Source: Lysobacteraceae bacterium NML93-0399 | GTDB taxonomy: Bacteria; Pseudomonadota; Gammaproteobacteria; Xanthomonadales; Xanthomonadaceae | Length of the DNA stretch: 64,000 bases | Reading direction: 5' to 3' | Assembly (NCBI GenBank): GCA_002307375.1 | Contig: NTJI01000001.1 | Location: 1,426,001 to 1,490,000, forward strand | Part shown: piece by piece, positions 15,292-24,711 of the stretch | Numbering within the stretch: the stretch's first letter is position 1 | Layout of the letters: the number at the start of each line of letters is the position of its first letter | Program-made: the position numbers and the translations under genes | Notes under the pieces: model-generated | The model's input: only the letters and a program-made list of their open reading frames with translations | The model's database searches: none | What the model was told of the DNA's origin: nothing

Positions 15292-15909
15292 ATGCGACTC
15301 CACAGCGACAGCTTCGAAGCCGGCCAGCCGATTCCCGCGACCTTTGCTGCCGGCACGCCGGAGGGCTTCGGCGGCAACCGCAACCCGCATCTGGCCTGGG
15401 ACGACGTGCCCGACGGCACGCGCTCGTTCGCCCTGCTGTGCATCGACCCTGATGCGCCGACCGACCCCTCGCTTGCGGGCAAGGCCGGCGTCGAGATTCC
15501 GGTCGACCACCCGCGCGGCAGCTTCATGCACTGGACGGTCGTCGACCTGCCGGGCGATCTGCGCAGCATCGCCGAGGGCAGTGCCAGCGACGGCGTGACC
15601 AAGGGCGGCAAGCGCACCCCGCCCGGCCCGGCCGGCGCACGCCAGGGCCTCAACGACTACACCGGCTGGTTCGCCGGCGATGCCGATCTCGCCGGCGACT
15701 GGTTCGGCTACGACGGCCCCTACCCGCCGCCGAACGGCCTGCGCACGCACCGCTACTTTTTCCGCCTGTTCGCACTCGATGTCGACACGCTGGACGTGCC
15801 CGAGCGTTTCACCGCTAGCGACGTGCTGCGCGCAATGCACGGCCACGTGCTCGCCGAGGCCACGTTGTGGGGCAGTTACGCGTTGCACCCCAAGGCCGTG
15901 AAGGTCTGA
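15292..15909 (+). CDS. YbhB/YbcL-family (PEBP, Raf-kinase-inhibitor-like) protein
   Basis: The product is 205 residues. CIDPDAP and GSFMHWTVVDLP are the two signature segments of the phosphatidylethanolamine-binding fold, forming the anion pocket. The bacterial YbhB/YbcL proteins have no firmly known role. GGNRNPHLAWDDVPDGTRSFALL is a typical family start. There is no signal peptide, so it is cytoplasmic like YbhB. It follows the TPR gene by 22 bases with GACAGGAGAGAGC before the ATG, and a terminator hairpin follows the gene. Confidence 0.9.
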   Translation: MRLHSDSFEAGQPIPATFAAGTPEGFGGNRNPHLAWDDVPDGTRSFALLCIDPDAPTDPSLAGKAGVEIPVDHPRGSFMHWTVVDLPGDLRSIAEGSASDGVTKGGKRTPPGPAGARQGLNDYTGWFAGDADLAGDWFGYDGPYPPPNGLRTHRYFFRLFALDVDTLDVPERFTASDVLRAMHGHVLAEATLWGSYALHPKAVKV

Positions 15910-15924
15910 CCGCATACGCGTGCT

Positions 15925-15948
15925 GAAGCCCGCCGCAGCGCGGGCTTC
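15925..15948 (+). terminator. Hairpin terminator after the PEBP gene
   Basis: GAAGCCCGC at 15925-15933 pairs with GCGGGCTTC at 15940-15948, with a 6-base loop, 15 bases after the stop codon. The T-tract is weak. Confidence 0.55.
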
Positions 15949-16019
15949 GCGCCGGCTGCGGTGTTTCTCCCGCGCCGGCGGGGAAACAGGGAGGGACATG
16001 CGACCCGCCTGCGCGACTA

Positions 16020-17140
16020 CGGTGTCGGAGAACGGCCATTGTCGTTCGCATGATTCGGGGTGGCTTCGCCCTGGGGGATTGCCCCCACCCAACCCTCCCC
16101 CGTCAAAACGGGGGAGGGCTTCGAGCAGAAGCACCGGCCGCCGCCGATATGCCTATCAGCACGCGGCCTCGCGCGGACAGCCCGGACACAATCGACACCA
16201 GCATTCGCGCATGGCCGGGCAACGCCTCGCGGCCTCATGCACGCTCGGCAAGGCGCGGACTCACGTCTCCTCCCCCGCCTGCGGGGGAGGCCGGGAGGGG
16301 GCAAACGTTCCGCCGGCGCGATTCCGGTCTCGGGCGACGACCATTGTTGTTCGCATGATTCGGGATGCCCTTCCCCGCGGGATCGCCCCCACCCAACCCT
16401 CCCCCGTCGAAACGGGGGAGGGCTTTGGCCAAAGCATCGATCGCTGCCGCTCCCGCCCGCTATCGGCAAGCAGCCTCGCGCGGACAGCCCGGACACAATC
16501 GACACCAGTCTTCGCGCATGTCCCGGGCAAAGCCTCGCGGCCACATACACGCTCGGCAAGGCGCGGACTCACGTCTCCTTCCCCGCCTGCGGGGGAGGCC
16601 GGGAGGGGGCGAACGTTCCGCCAGCGCGATTCCGCTCCCGGGCGACGACCAACGTCGTTCGCATGGTTCGGGGTGCCCTAACCCTAAGAGATCGCCCCCA
16701 CCCAACCCTCCCCCGTCGAGACGGGGGAGGACTTTGCGCAAAGCATCGATCGCTGCAGCTCCCGCCCACTATCGGCACGCGGCCTCGCGCGGACAGCCCG
16801 GACACAATCGACACCAGTCTTCGCGCATGGCCGGGCAACGCATCGCGGCCTCATACACGCTCGGCAAGGCGCGGACTCACGTCTCCTCCCCCGCCTGCGG
16901 GGGAGGCCGGGAGGGGGCAAACGTTCCGCCGGCGCGATTCCGGTCTCGGGTGACGACCATTGTTGTTCGCATGATTCGGGATGCCCTTCCCCGCGGGATC
17001 GCCCCCACCCAACCCTCCCCCGTCGAAACGGGGGAGGGCTTTGAACAACAGCGTCGATCTCCATTCTTGCCCCCACCTACCCTTCCCAGTCGAAACGGGG
17101 GAGGGCTTCGAGCAGAAGCACCGGCCGAGTTCGGCCTCTC
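16020..17140. repeat. Tandem array of 305-308 bp intergenic repeats
   Basis: The stretch GATTCGGG that opens each unit is found near 16052, 16357, 16665 (as GGTTCGGG) and 16973, so the period is 305, 308 and 308 bases. There are three full units and a partial fourth, plus a remnant near 17080-17130 that resembles the first unit again (GAGGGCTTCGAGCAGAAGCACCGGCCG). Each unit contains two G/C hairpins, CTCCCCCGTCGAAACGGGGGAG and CTCCCCCGCCTGCGGGGGAG, and a constant part CGGACAGCCCGGACACAATCG. Open frames in it are by-products of the repeat. There is no gene from 15910 to 17225. Confidence 0.9.
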
Positions 17141-17225
17141 TCCGGTCAACACGGGCCTTGCGCAGGAGACTTCGGGTCGGGCGCCGTCCCCGCTTCTAAC
17201 CCGTCAGTGCGACATCTGCCTCCTG

Positions 17226-18047
17226 TCAGTCCGCCGCGTTCTCCGACTCGACCACCATCTCGAGCACGTAGGCTTGCGCCGAAGCGTCGGCGGCGGGTTC
17301 GGGCACCTGGTAGCGCGTCACGCGCACGACGTTGCGCACGCCGGTTTCGTGGGTGAAGCCTTCGATGTCCTCGAACATCGACGTCCACTCGGCATCGCCG
17401 GGCGAGCGCAGGCCTTCGTCGTCGTATTGCACTTCGCGCACCTGCAGGCAGCGATGGTCGGGCATCAGCGGATGGTTGCAATCCACGCGCTGCGGTGCGA
17501 CCTCCAGGAACAGTGTTTCGCCTTCGCCGCCATAGCGCGCGGCGGGCGTCTGCCGGCCGCTGAATTCCAGCACGTCGCCGTTCTCCAGCGTCAGCGTCAG
17601 CCGCATCGGCTCGCGGGCGCGCTGGACGATGCGGTGCGTGCCCGGCAGACGTTCGCCGATCGCGCGTTCGCGTGCGGCCAGGGCCGGATCGGCGCAGGCC
17701 ATCAGCGTCGAGATCACCTGGTCGACGGTCACGCGGTCGTGGTCGAGGACCACGTTCGCCCCCATGCGATTGCAGACGTTGGACACACGCACGCCGCCGT
17801 CGGCGAAATCGAGCTGCACCGGTTCGCGTGGACCGTCGAGCAGCGCATCGATCCGCGCACCACCGGACGTCTTCGCGTCGACCAGCCGCCAGTGATGGCT
17901 TTCCAGCATGGCGCTGTGGTCGGCCGGCGCGGCATCGGGAATCGCCGGCGTCCCGGTCGAGGGTGTCGCGGCGGTGTCGCCGGACGGCGTGGATGGGCCG
18001 CACGCAGCCAGGGCCAGCGGCAGCAGCAGCAACAGGGGGCGGCGCAT
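17226..18047 (-). CDS. META and DUF4377-like domain lipoprotein
   Basis: From the ATG at 18047, after CCGAGGAGACGCCC (GAGGAG), the product is 273 residues. LLPLALAACG is a lipoprotein signal with Cys16. Residues from about 50 (HHWRLVDA...) to about 155 have META/HslJ-like features, including SNVCNRMGANV and the Cys pair with LMACAD. The C-terminal third (VDCNHPLMPDHRCLQVREVQYDDEG and EGFTHETGVRNVVRVTRYQ) matches DUF4377. Such proteins are envelope lipoproteins linked to stress tolerance; no mechanism is known. It stands alone, convergent with nothing nearby and divergent from the VOC genes. Confidence 0.8.
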   Translation of the reverse strand: MRRPLLLLLPLALAACGPSTPSGDTAATPSTGTPAIPDAAPADHSAMLESHHWRLVDAKTSGGARIDALLDGPREPVQLDFADGGVRVSNVCNRMGANVVLDHDRVTVDQVISTLMACADPALAARERAIGERLPGTHRIVQRAREPMRLTLTLENGDVLEFSGRQTPAARYGGEGETLFLEVAPQRVDCNHPLMPDHRCLQVREVQYDDEGLRSPGDAEWTSMFEDIEGFTHETGVRNVVRVTRYQVPEPAADASAQAYVLEMVVESENAAD

Positions 18048-18222
18048 GGGCGTCTCCTCGGTTCGCGGATCGGGCCGACAGCCTAGCGAAGCGGATCCGT
18101 ACGCGCCGTGGTGACCGCAGACGTCCACGTGCCGCAGGTCTTGCGAATCGATGTCGATCTGCGTGTGCCCCGACCGTCGTGAAGAGGACACCGCCCGCCG
18201 GGCGGGCCCACTGGAGACCGTG

Positions 18223-18636
18223 ATGCGACTCGATCCCTACCTGTACTTCGACGGCGACTGCGCCGCCGCATTCCGCTTCTACGCCGAACTGCTCGGCGCC
18301 GAGGCCATGCTGATGCCCTACGGCGATGCCCCGCCGTGTCCCGGCAGCGAGGCGAGCGCGCCCGACCGGATCATGCACGCCTGCATCGCGCTGGACGGAC
18401 AGATGCTGATGGCCTCCGATGTGCCGCCGGGGACGCCGCTGCCGAGAACGCCGCATGCGTTCGTCTGCCTGGGCGTGGACGACGACGCGGAGGCCGAACG
18501 CATCTTCGCCGCGCTGGCGCAGGGCGGCGAGATCCGCGCGCCGATGGAAGAGACCTTCTTCGCCCATCGCTACGGCATGGTCGTCGACCGCTTCGGCACC
18601 GGCTGGATGGTGCTGCGTGCGAAGGCGGGGTGCTGA
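18223..18636 (+). CDS. VOC-family (PhnB-like) protein
   Basis: The product is 137 residues. The start PYLYFDGDCAAAFRFYAELLGAE and the ending GMVVDRFGTGWMVLR are typical of PhnB/3-demethylubiquinone-like VOC proteins, small dimers of beta-alpha-beta-beta-beta units. The usual function is unknown for most members; some bind metals or modify small molecules. The start at 18223 is used because it gives the family N-terminus; longer frames upstream are not family-like. It is one base away from the next VOC gene, which follows its stop, and both lead into an ECF42-type sigma factor. Confidence 0.85.
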   Translation: MRLDPYLYFDGDCAAAFRFYAELLGAEAMLMPYGDAPPCPGSEASAPDRIMHACIALDGQMLMASDVPPGTPLPRTPHAFVCLGVDDDAEAERIFAALAQGGEIRAPMEETFFAHRYGMVVDRFGTGWMVLRAKAGC

Positions 18637-18637
18637 C

Positions 18638-19045
18638 ATGTACCGCCCGCAGATCTACGTGAATCTTCCGGTCGAAGACCTCGATCGCAGCGTGCGCTTC
18701 TTCACCGCGCTGGGCTTCCGCTTCGACCCGCGGTTCACCGACGAGAACGCCACCGCGATGATCATCGGCGAGGACAGCTTCGTCATGCTGCTGGTCAAGC
18801 CGTTCTTCCAGACCTTCACCCGCAAGCCGTTGTGCGGGCCGGACCACACCGGCGCGATCATTGCGCTGTCGCAGCCCGACCGGGCCGCCGTCGACGCCAT
18901 CGTCGCCAGGGCGCTTGCCGCGGGCGGAAGTGCGCCGAACGCGCCGGTCGATCACGGCTTCATGTACCAGCACGGCTTCGAGGATCCGGACGGGCATCTG
19001 TGGGAGGTCATGTACATGGACATGACCGCATTCCCAGCAGAATGA
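18638..19045 (+). CDS. VOC-family glyoxalase-like protein
   Basis: The product is 135 residues. YVNLPVEDLDRSVRFFTALGF is the first VOC strand and helix, and the end HGFEDPDGHLWEVMYMD contributes the conserved Glu in the second half. The middle GPDHTGAIIALSQPDRAAVD is typical of the lactoylglutathione-lyase-related, often uncharacterised branch. It begins one base after the stop of the preceding VOC gene and precedes the sigma factor by about 104 bases. Pairing of such small proteins with ECF42-type sigma factors is known in many bacteria, where YCII/DGPF proteins usually take this place. Confidence 0.85.
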   Translation: MYRPQIYVNLPVEDLDRSVRFFTALGFRFDPRFTDENATAMIIGEDSFVMLLVKPFFQTFTRKPLCGPDHTGAIIALSQPDRAAVDAIVARALAAGGSAPNAPVDHGFMYQHGFEDPDGHLWEVMYMDMTAFPAE

Positions 19046-19149
19046 GGCCGCAGCCGTGCGCGTCGCAGCATCCTGTCATCCGCGGCCGGCGGATCGTGCG
19101 CCGCGCCGCGGCTTGCCCGGCAGGCGACGGGATGCTGTCATCGCCCGCC

Positions 19150-20430
19150 ATGGACACCGCGCTGCTGCATCGCACGATCGAGACCCTGTGCCGGGACGAG
19201 CTGCCGAAGATCATCGGCGGCCTGTTGCGCGTGGTGCGCGACCTGGACCTGGCCGAGGAACTGGCGCAGGACGCGCTGGTCGCCGCCCTGGAACGCTGGC
19301 CGCGCGACGGCCTGCCCGACAATCCCGGCGCCTGGCTGATGACCGCCGCGCGTAATCGCGGCATCGACCGCCTGCGCCGCGGACGCCTGGTCGATGCGAA
19401 ACACGCCGAGCTGGCTCGCGAGATCGAGCAGGCGCAGCGCGAATCCGACGCGCGCGCGCAGGACGCACTCGACGACGCGATCGGCGACGACGTGCTGCGG
19501 TTGATGTTCGTCGCCTGCCATCCGGCGCTGACGGTGGACTCGCAGGTGGCGCTGACGCTGCGCATGATCGGCGGGCTGACGACCGACGAGATCGCGCGCG
19601 CGTTTCTGGTGCCCGAGGCGACGATCGCCCAGCGCATCGTCCGCGCGAAGAAGACCATCGCCAAGGCCGGCGCACCGTTCGAGGTGCCGCAGCGCGTGGA
19701 TCTGCCGGCGCGGCTGTCGGCGGTGCTGCACGTGCTCTACCTGGTGTTCAACGAGGGCTTCGCCGCCAGCAGCGGCGAAGACTGGGCGCGGCCGGATCTG
19801 TGCGCGGACGCATTGCGGTTGACCCGGGTGCTGGGCGATCTGATGCCGCGCGAGGCCGAGGTGCACGCGCTGGTCGCATTGATGGCGCTGCAGGCATCGC
19901 GCCTCGATGCACGCGTCGATGCCGACGGCCGACCGGTGCTGCTGCCCGACCAGGACCGCACCCGCTGGGATCGCGACCTGATCGATGCCGGGCTCGCCGC
20001 ACTGGCGCGTGCACGAGGCCTGCGCGGCGCCGGCGCACCCGCCGCCTACGAACTGCAGGCTGCGATTGCGGCCTGTCATGCCCGCGCGCCGGCCGCGAAC
20101 GCGACCGAATGGGCGCGTATTGCCGCGCTGTACGGGCAACTGCTCGCGCTGTCGGGCTCGCCGGTGGTCGCCCTCAACCGCGCGGTCGCGATCGGCATGG
20201 CGGACGGGCCTGCGACTGCGCTGCCGCTGGTCGATGCACTCGCCGGCGACGCCACGCTCGCCGACTATCACCTGCTCCCGGGTGTGCGGGGCGATCTGCT
20301 CGCGCGTCTGGGACGGCATGCCGAGGCCTGCCTTGCGTTCGAACAGGCCGCAGCGCTGGCCCGCAACCCGCGCGAGCGCGACTGGCTGAGGGCGCGCGCG
20401 GTCGAGTGCCGACACCATTCTTCCTCGTAG
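19150..20430 (+). CDS. ECF42-type RNA polymerase sigma factor with C-terminal extension
   Basis: The product is 426 residues from the ATG at 19150; an ATG at 19132 is an alternative. Residues 1-180 contain sigma region 2 (DLDLAEELAQDALVAALERW, NPGAWLMTAARNRGIDRLRR) and region 4 (LTTDEIARAFLVPEATIAQR). The linker DDVLRLMFVACHPAL is the hallmark of ECF42 (COG4941). The remaining 240 residues are the TPR-like extension (VLYLVFNEGFAASSG, ALNRAVAIGMADGP, YHLLPGVRGDLLARLGR) that replaces an anti-sigma factor. It would direct transcription of a small gene set, most likely including the VOC genes upstream. No anti-sigma gene is present. Confidence 0.9.
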   Translation: MDTALLHRTIETLCRDELPKIIGGLLRVVRDLDLAEELAQDALVAALERWPRDGLPDNPGAWLMTAARNRGIDRLRRGRLVDAKHAELAREIEQAQRESDARAQDALDDAIGDDVLRLMFVACHPALTVDSQVALTLRMIGGLTTDEIARAFLVPEATIAQRIVRAKKTIAKAGAPFEVPQRVDLPARLSAVLHVLYLVFNEGFAASSGEDWARPDLCADALRLTRVLGDLMPREAEVHALVALMALQASRLDARVDADGRPVLLPDQDRTRWDRDLIDAGLAALARARGLRGAGAPAAYELQAAIAACHARAPAANATEWARIAALYGQLLALSGSPVVALNRAVAIGMADGPATALPLVDALAGDATLADYHLLPGVRGDLLARLGRHAEACLAFEQAAALARNPRERDWLRARAVECRHHSSS

Positions 20431-20935
20431 TCACGCGATTGCGCGCAATGGGCGTTATCGGCAAAGCCTTCGCGCGCAAGCGCGCTCCTACATGGGGCGG
20501 GTCGAGAGCGGGGTGCGCGACGCGTGCTTGAAGCGAGGTCGTCCCGCGCGCCAGCCCAACGCGAGCCTTGTGTAGGAGCGCGCTTGCGCGCGATGGGCTT
20601 TATCGGCCAAGCCTTCGCGCGCGAGCGCGCTCTTACAAGGGCCGGGTCAAGACCGGGCCTGCGAGATGCCTATTCGATGCGAGATCGGCCCGCGCGCCAG
20701 CGCCGCGCGCGTTCTTCGTGTAGGAGCGCGCTTGCGCGCGATGGGCTCTATCGGGAGGGCCTTCGCGCGCGAGCGCGCTCCTACAGGGGTCGGGTCGAGA
20801 GCGGGGTGCGCGACGCGTGCTTGAAGCGAGGTCGTCCCGCACGCCAGCGCAGCGAGCGCCTCGTGTAGGCGCGCGCTTGCGCGCGAGGGCTTGACCGGCA
20901 ATGCCTCCCACGCAGGCGCGCTCTACCCGGCAGTT
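20431..20935. repeat. REP array between convergent genes
   Basis: Four REP pairs of GTAGGAGCGCGC(T)TGCGCGCGATGGG facing CCTTCGCGCGC(G/A)AGCGCGCTCCTAC occupy roughly 20440-20493, 20573-20637, 20719-20785 and 20862-20925. Between them are spacers, one of which (CGGGTCGAGAGCGGGGTGCG, then CTTGAAGCGAGGTCGTCCCG) occurs at 20498 and again at 20791, 293 bases later. The gap lies between the sigma factor and convergent ubiB, with no gene in 529 bases. The hairpins could also stop transcription from both sides. Confidence 0.9.
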
Positions 20936-20959
20936 GCATGCGCAGAAGGACCGACGCGA

Positions 20960-22648
20960 TCAGTCGCGCGGCAGCACAAGTGATCGTCGCGGCCAGGCGG
21001 CGAGCAACGCCCACAGACCACCGACGCCGGCGACCCAGGTCGCGACCGGAAGGCCGACGAGGCTCGGGCCGCCGGCTTCCAGCGCGTACAGCACCGCCGC
21101 GACGATCAGCAGACCGACGCCGAGAATCGCGGCGACCACGCGGCGCTGCAGGCCATGCAGGGTCGCGTTCAACGCGGCGAGGTCGTCGGAGCGCATGCGC
21201 AGCTCGTGCCGGCCCTCGACCTGCTGCTTGAGCCAGCCGTGCACCAGCCGCGGCATGTCCGGTGCCTGGGTGATCAGTTCCGGCAGGCGGTCGCGGAACT
21301 CGCGGCCCAGACGCTGGGGGCTGTAGCGCTCGACCAGGATGCGTTCGAGCACCGGCCGCGCGACAGCCCAGATGTCGAGCTTGGGGTCGAGCAGGCGCCC
21401 GATGCCCTCGATGCTCAGCAGCGTCTTCTGCAGCAGGATCAGCTGCGGCTGCAGGGTCAGCTGGTAGCGCTGCGCGGTGCGGAACAGCTTGCCCAGCACT
21501 TCGCCCAGCGAGATTTCCGACAGCGGCCGGGTGAAATAGGGCTCGCAGACCGAACGCACCGCCGCTTCGAGCTCGTCGATGCGGATGTGACCGGGCATCC
21601 AGCCGGCCTGGATGTGCAGCTCGGCGATGCGCCGGTAATCCTGGCGGAAGATCGCCATGAAGTTCTCGGCGAGGTAGTACTGATCCTCACGCGAGAGCTG
21701 GCCCATGATGCCGAAATCCAGCGCGATGAAGCGCGGATTGAGGCGGCGGTCCGGGTCGACCCAGATGTTGCCGGCGTGCGCATCGGCGTGAAAGAAGTTG
21801 TCCCGGAACACCTGCGTGTAGAACACGCGCACGCCCTTGGCCGCGAGCGCCTTGCGGTCGATGCCGGCCGCATCCAGGGCCGCGATGTCGTCGCTGGGAA
21901 TGCCGTGCACGCGCTCGAGCGTGAGCACGCGCTGCGTGGTGCGCTCCCACACCGGGTCGGGCACGTAGAGATCGGGCGAGCCGTCCCAGAAGCGACGCAG
22001 CACCGAAGCATTCGCGCCTTCGCGCTGCAGGTCGAGTTCGGCCGCCAGCGTGTTCTCGATCTCGGCCACGACCTCGCGCGGGCGGATCTTGTCGGCACGC
22101 GGGTGCGTGCGCTCGACGAGTGCGGCGAGGTTCTTCAGCAACGCGACGTCGGCGGCGATCTGCTTCTCGATCGTCGGCCGCAGCACCTTGACCACCACCT
22201 CGCGGCGTGGGTTCCGGTCGTCGGCGGCGAGCGTGGCCGCGTGCACCTGGGCGATCGAGGCCGATGCCAGCGGCACGGCGTCGAACGCCTCGAAGGCCGC
22301 GCCGATCGGCAGGCCGAGTTCGCGTTCGATGATCGATTGCGCGAGCGCGCCGTCGAAGGGCTGCACCCTGTCCTGCAGCAGTGCGAGGTCGTCGACGATG
22401 TCCGGCGGCACGAGGTCGCGTCGGGTGGAGAGGATCTGCCCGAACTTGACGAAGATCGGCCCGAGCTCCTGCAGCGCCAGGCGCAGACGCGCGCCACGCG
22501 ACTGCGCGGCGATGTCTGCAGACGCGCGCGGCACGAACGGCCGCGCGAGTTTCAGCCAGCGCTCGGCGGGCGTGCCGTCGAGCAGATCGTCGAGGCGGTA
22601 GCGCAGCAGCACGCGGCCGATGCGCGAGGCACGCAGCACACCCTTCAT
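20960..22648 (-). CDS. ubiB: Ubiquinone biosynthesis accessory kinase UbiB
   Basis: The product is 562 residues, a normal UbiB length. It has the ABC1/ADCK kinase-like features: the KxGQ motif in [15 protein letters not shown], the Ala-rich loop [11 protein letters not shown] in place of a glycine-rich loop, [16 protein letters not shown] and ALDFGIMG. Two hydrophobic helices at the C-terminus ([20 protein letters not shown] and a following one) anchor it in the inner membrane. UbiB is an ATPase needed for ubiquinone synthesis. It overlaps ubiJ by four bases (ATGA), as expected for an accessory-protein operon; ubiE, normally next to them, is not seen here. Confidence 0.95.
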   Translation of the reverse strand: MKGVLRASRIGRVLLRYRLDDLLDGTPAERWLKLARPFVPRASADIAAQSRGARLRLALQELGPIFVKFGQILSTRRDLVPPDIVDDLALLQDRVQPFDGALAQSIIERELGLPIGAAFEAFDAVPLASASIAQVHAATLAADDRNPRREVVVKVLRPTIEKQIAADVALLKNLAALVERTHPRADKIRPREVVAEIENTLAAELDLQREGANASVLRRFWDGSPDLYVPDPVWERTTQRVLTLERVHGIPSDDIAALDAAGIDRKALAAKGVRVFYTQVFRDNFFHADAHAGNIWVDPDRRLNPRFIALDFGIMGQLSREDQYYLAENFMAIFRQDYRRIAELHIQAGWMPGHIRIDELEAAVRSVCEPYFTRPLSEISLGEVLGKLFRTAQRYQLTLQPQLILLQKTLLSIEGIGRLLDPKLDIWAVARPVLERILVERYSPQRLGREFRDRLPELITQAPDMPRLVHGWLKQQVEGRHELRMRSDDLAALNATLHGLQRRVVAAILGVGLLIVAAVLYALEAGGPSLVGLPVATWVAGVGGLWALLAAWPRRSLVLPRD

Positions 22649-23289
22649 GCGGATGGGCCGCGCTGCAGCCGGGCCACGCGCACCGCGAGCCGCTCCACAT
22701 CGTCGCGCAGCACATCGACGTCGTCGTGGAAGGCTTCGAGTTCGTCGCGGCCGAGCACGTCGCGCGATTCCTCGGTGACGTATTCGACCGCGCTTTCGGT
22801 CAGGGTGCGGCCCAGCCCCTGGGCCTGGCGCAGCGCGGCTGCGAACGCGTTGGCGACCTGCACGCCGATGACCTCGCCGAACACCGCGACGAACGGCTTC
22901 TGCCAGTCGGGATCGAACTGCGCGGCAAGTTTCTGCAGCCGCCGCGCGAGTTCGGCATCGCCCGAGACGCGGACCTTACCGATCGGCGGGGCATCGTCTC
23001 GCCGCAAGAACGGCAACTGCGACAGCACACCGGCCAGCGTGGTGCGCACGGCGAGATCGGGTTCTGCCGCATCACTGACCGGCCCGACGCGCAGGCGTTC
23101 GCCGTCCACACGCAGTTCCAGTGACAGGGGCGGCGAGGCCAGCGTCAGCGCGATGCGTTGTCCGTGCAGACCGGCAAGCGCGGTGCGGGTGTCGGCATCG
23201 AGCGCGAGCGCGCGGTTGAGCGCGGTTTCCAGCGCGCGTCCGGCAATCGGCTTGAGTGCGGCGAAGGGAGACGGGGGGAAGGCGGCCAT
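22645..23289 (-). CDS. ubiJ: Ubiquinone biosynthesis accessory factor UbiJ
   Basis: From the ATG at 23289 the product is 214 residues. The N-terminal half is an SCP2 lipid-binding fold ([53 protein letters not shown]). The C-terminal half is helical and ends in [22 protein letters not shown]. This is the architecture of UbiJ, which with UbiK brings lipid intermediates to the soluble Ubi complex. Its TGA overlaps the ubiB start. The start is chosen because [21 protein letters not shown] is the family N-terminus. Confidence 0.9.
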   Translation of the reverse strand: MAAFPPSPFAALKPIAGRALETALNRALALDADTRTALAGLHGQRIALTLASPPLSLELRVDGERLRVGPVSDAAEPDLAVRTTLAGVLSQLPFLRRDDAPPIGKVRVSGDAELARRLQKLAAQFDPDWQKPFVAVFGEVIGVQVANAFAAALRQAQGLGRTLTESAVEYVTEESRDVLGRDELEAFHDDVDVLRDDVERLAVRVARLQRGPSA

Positions 23290-23351
23290 GGCGCGATTGT
23301 AGCGTCGCGCAGGTGTCGGCCGTGGCGAACGCGGCACCGATCGCCCATAAC

Positions 23352-23379
23352 GAAACGCCCGCCATTCGGCGGGCGTTTC
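23352..23379 (-). terminator. Hairpin terminator after the DUF1328 gene
   Basis: GAAACGCCCGCC at 23352-23363 pairs with GGCGGGCGTTTC at 23368-23379 around ATTC. It lies 20 bases past the stop of the DUF1328 gene on the minus strand and upstream of ubiJ. On either strand a short T-run (TTTCTT or TTTCGTT) follows. Confidence 0.75.
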
Positions 23380-23399
23380 TTCGAAGCGGTGCGATGGCG

Positions 23400-23561
23400 T
23401 CAGGGCGCGCCGCGACCGCGCAGCATCGAGATGACGGCCAGGATCAGGAACACCACAAACAGGATCCAGGCGATGTTGGTGGCAGCGCCAGCGACGCCGC
23501 TGAAGCCGAGGACGCCGGCGATGATGGCAACAACCAGAAAAATGACGGCATAACGAAGCAT
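23400..23561 (-). CDS. DUF1328 (YtjA-like) small membrane protein
   Basis: From the ATG at 23561 the product is 53 residues, nearly all of it two hydrophobic helices: [24 protein letters not shown] and [18 protein letters not shown], with a short basic tail RGRGAP. This is the DUF1328/YtjA family, widely distributed small inner-membrane proteins often induced by stress. GGAGACCACCC precedes the start. The hairpin downstream suggests a single-gene transcript. Function unknown. Confidence 0.9.
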   Translation of the reverse strand: MLRYAVIFLVVAIIAGVLGFSGVAGAATNIAWILFVVFLILAVISMLRGRGAP

Positions 23562-23639
23562 GGGTGGTCTCCTTGGTCCCGTGGGCGGATTCGAGTGCGG
23601 GGCCACCGTATGCCCGCCGCAGTCGCGGCCAGGTGACGG

Positions 23640-24635
23640 TCAGGTGCCATTCCAGGAATTTTTCAGCCGGGTGAGTCCGTCGTGAAGCGACACTGTCGGC
23701 ACGTAGCCGAAGTCGCGCTTCGCCGGCGCCATGTCATACCAGTGCGTGGTGCTGAGCTGTTCGGCGAGGAATCGCGTCATCGGTGGCTCGCCCGACAGGC
23801 GCAATGCCGGCCACACCGCTTCGCACACCGCGCCGACCGCGTAGGCCGCACCGAAGGGAATCGTCTTCTCTACTTGCGGCGCGCCGGCAGCGGCGAGCAG
23901 CGCGTTGACGATCTCGCGCACCGTGGTCGGCTCACCATTGCTGATGAAGTACGCACGTCCCGCGCAGGCCGCGTGGGGTGCCAGGTTGTCGAACGCATCG
24001 AAGTGCGCCTGCGCGGCGTTGTCGATGTAGGTGGTATCGATGCGGTTCTCGCCGTCGCCGACGAAGCGCAGCCGCCCCGCCTTCGCCCGCTCGACCAGAC
24101 GCGGCAGCAGTTGCTGGTCGCCCGGGCCCCAGATCAGCCGCGGACGCAATGCGACCGTCGCCAGGTCCGCGTCGTTCGCCGCGAGCACCGCCTGCTCGGC
24201 GATCTTCTTGGTCGTGGCATACGGCGCCTTGAAGCCTTCGCCGTAAGGCACGGTGTCGGCGGTGCCACCTTCGACCGGATGCGTTGCGCGATGGGTCACG
24301 CTGGGCGTGGAGGTGTAGACCAGACGGCCGATGCCGTGCGCGCGGCAGGCGTCGAGCACGTTCTGCGTGCCGACGACGTTGGCCTGGTGGTAACTCTCAT
24401 AGCTCCCCCAAGCGCCGGCCTTGGCGGCATTGTGGAACACCGCCTCCATGCCCTGCGCGGCGTCACGCACCGCGGTCGCATCGGCGAGATCGCCGCGCAC
24501 CTGGCGCACACCGATCGCATCGAGTTCCGGGTAATGCCCGCGGTTGAAGCTGGTGACCTCATGACCGCGTTCGACGAGGCCGCGGCACAGGGCCTGTCCG
24601 AGGAATCCACCACCGCCGGTCACCAGAATCCGCAT
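23640..24635 (-). CDS. oleD: OleD-type NAD(P)-dependent beta-ketoacid reductase
   Basis: The product is 331 residues, an extended SDR. The Rossmann motif is TGGGGFLGQ at residues 6-14, YATTKK gives the YxxxK catalytic pair, and [15 protein letters not shown] plus [16 protein letters not shown] are typical of the 3-beta-hydroxysteroid dehydrogenase-like subgroup that contains OleD. OleD reduces the 2-alkyl-3-ketoacid made by OleA to a beta-hydroxy acid. The neighbouring gene encodes an OleC-like ligase in the same direction, which supports the name. A generic sterol-type dehydrogenase is the alternative. Confidence 0.8.
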   Translation of the reverse strand: MRILVTGGGGFLGQALCRGLVERGHEVTSFNRGHYPELDAIGVRQVRGDLADATAVRDAAQGMEAVFHNAAKAGAWGSYESYHQANVVGTQNVLDACRAHGIGRLVYTSTPSVTHRATHPVEGGTADTVPYGEGFKAPYATTKKIAEQAVLAANDADLATVALRPRLIWGPGDQQLLPRLVERAKAGRLRFVGDGENRIDTTYIDNAAQAHFDAFDNLAPHAACAGRAYFISNGEPTTVREIVNALLAAAGAPQVEKTIPFGAAYAVGAVCEAVWPALRLSGEPPMTRFLAEQLSTTHWYDMAPAKRDFGYVPTVSLHDGLTRLKNSWNGT

Positions 24636-24711
24636 CGCATGCTCCCCCGGCGTCGTGCCGTCAGTCGCGGCACACGATAGCGGGGCATCGCCGATGACGC
24701 ACCCGCACGCG

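Noticed and set aside
12804-15653. A 949-codon open frame on the minus strand opposite the TPR and hydrolase genes
   Set aside because: It is a shadow frame of high-GC coding DNA: Arg/Ala/Gly/His-rich, no recognisable motif, and exactly opposite genes with clear family signatures.
15919-16050. Frame following the PEBP gene as a continuation of coding
   Set aside because: It only spans the terminator hairpin and the edge of the tandem repeat, with no start context.
16017-17140. Several overlapping open frames with repeating Arg/Pro-rich products in the array
   Set aside because: The repetition arises because the 305-308 bp unit is tandemly repeated; there is no ribosome site or family match.
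20431-20935. Possible CRISPR array in the REP region
   Set aside because: The repeats are hairpins of varied length with repeated rather than unique spacers, and there are no cas genes. The same holds at 34.9 and 57.9 kb.
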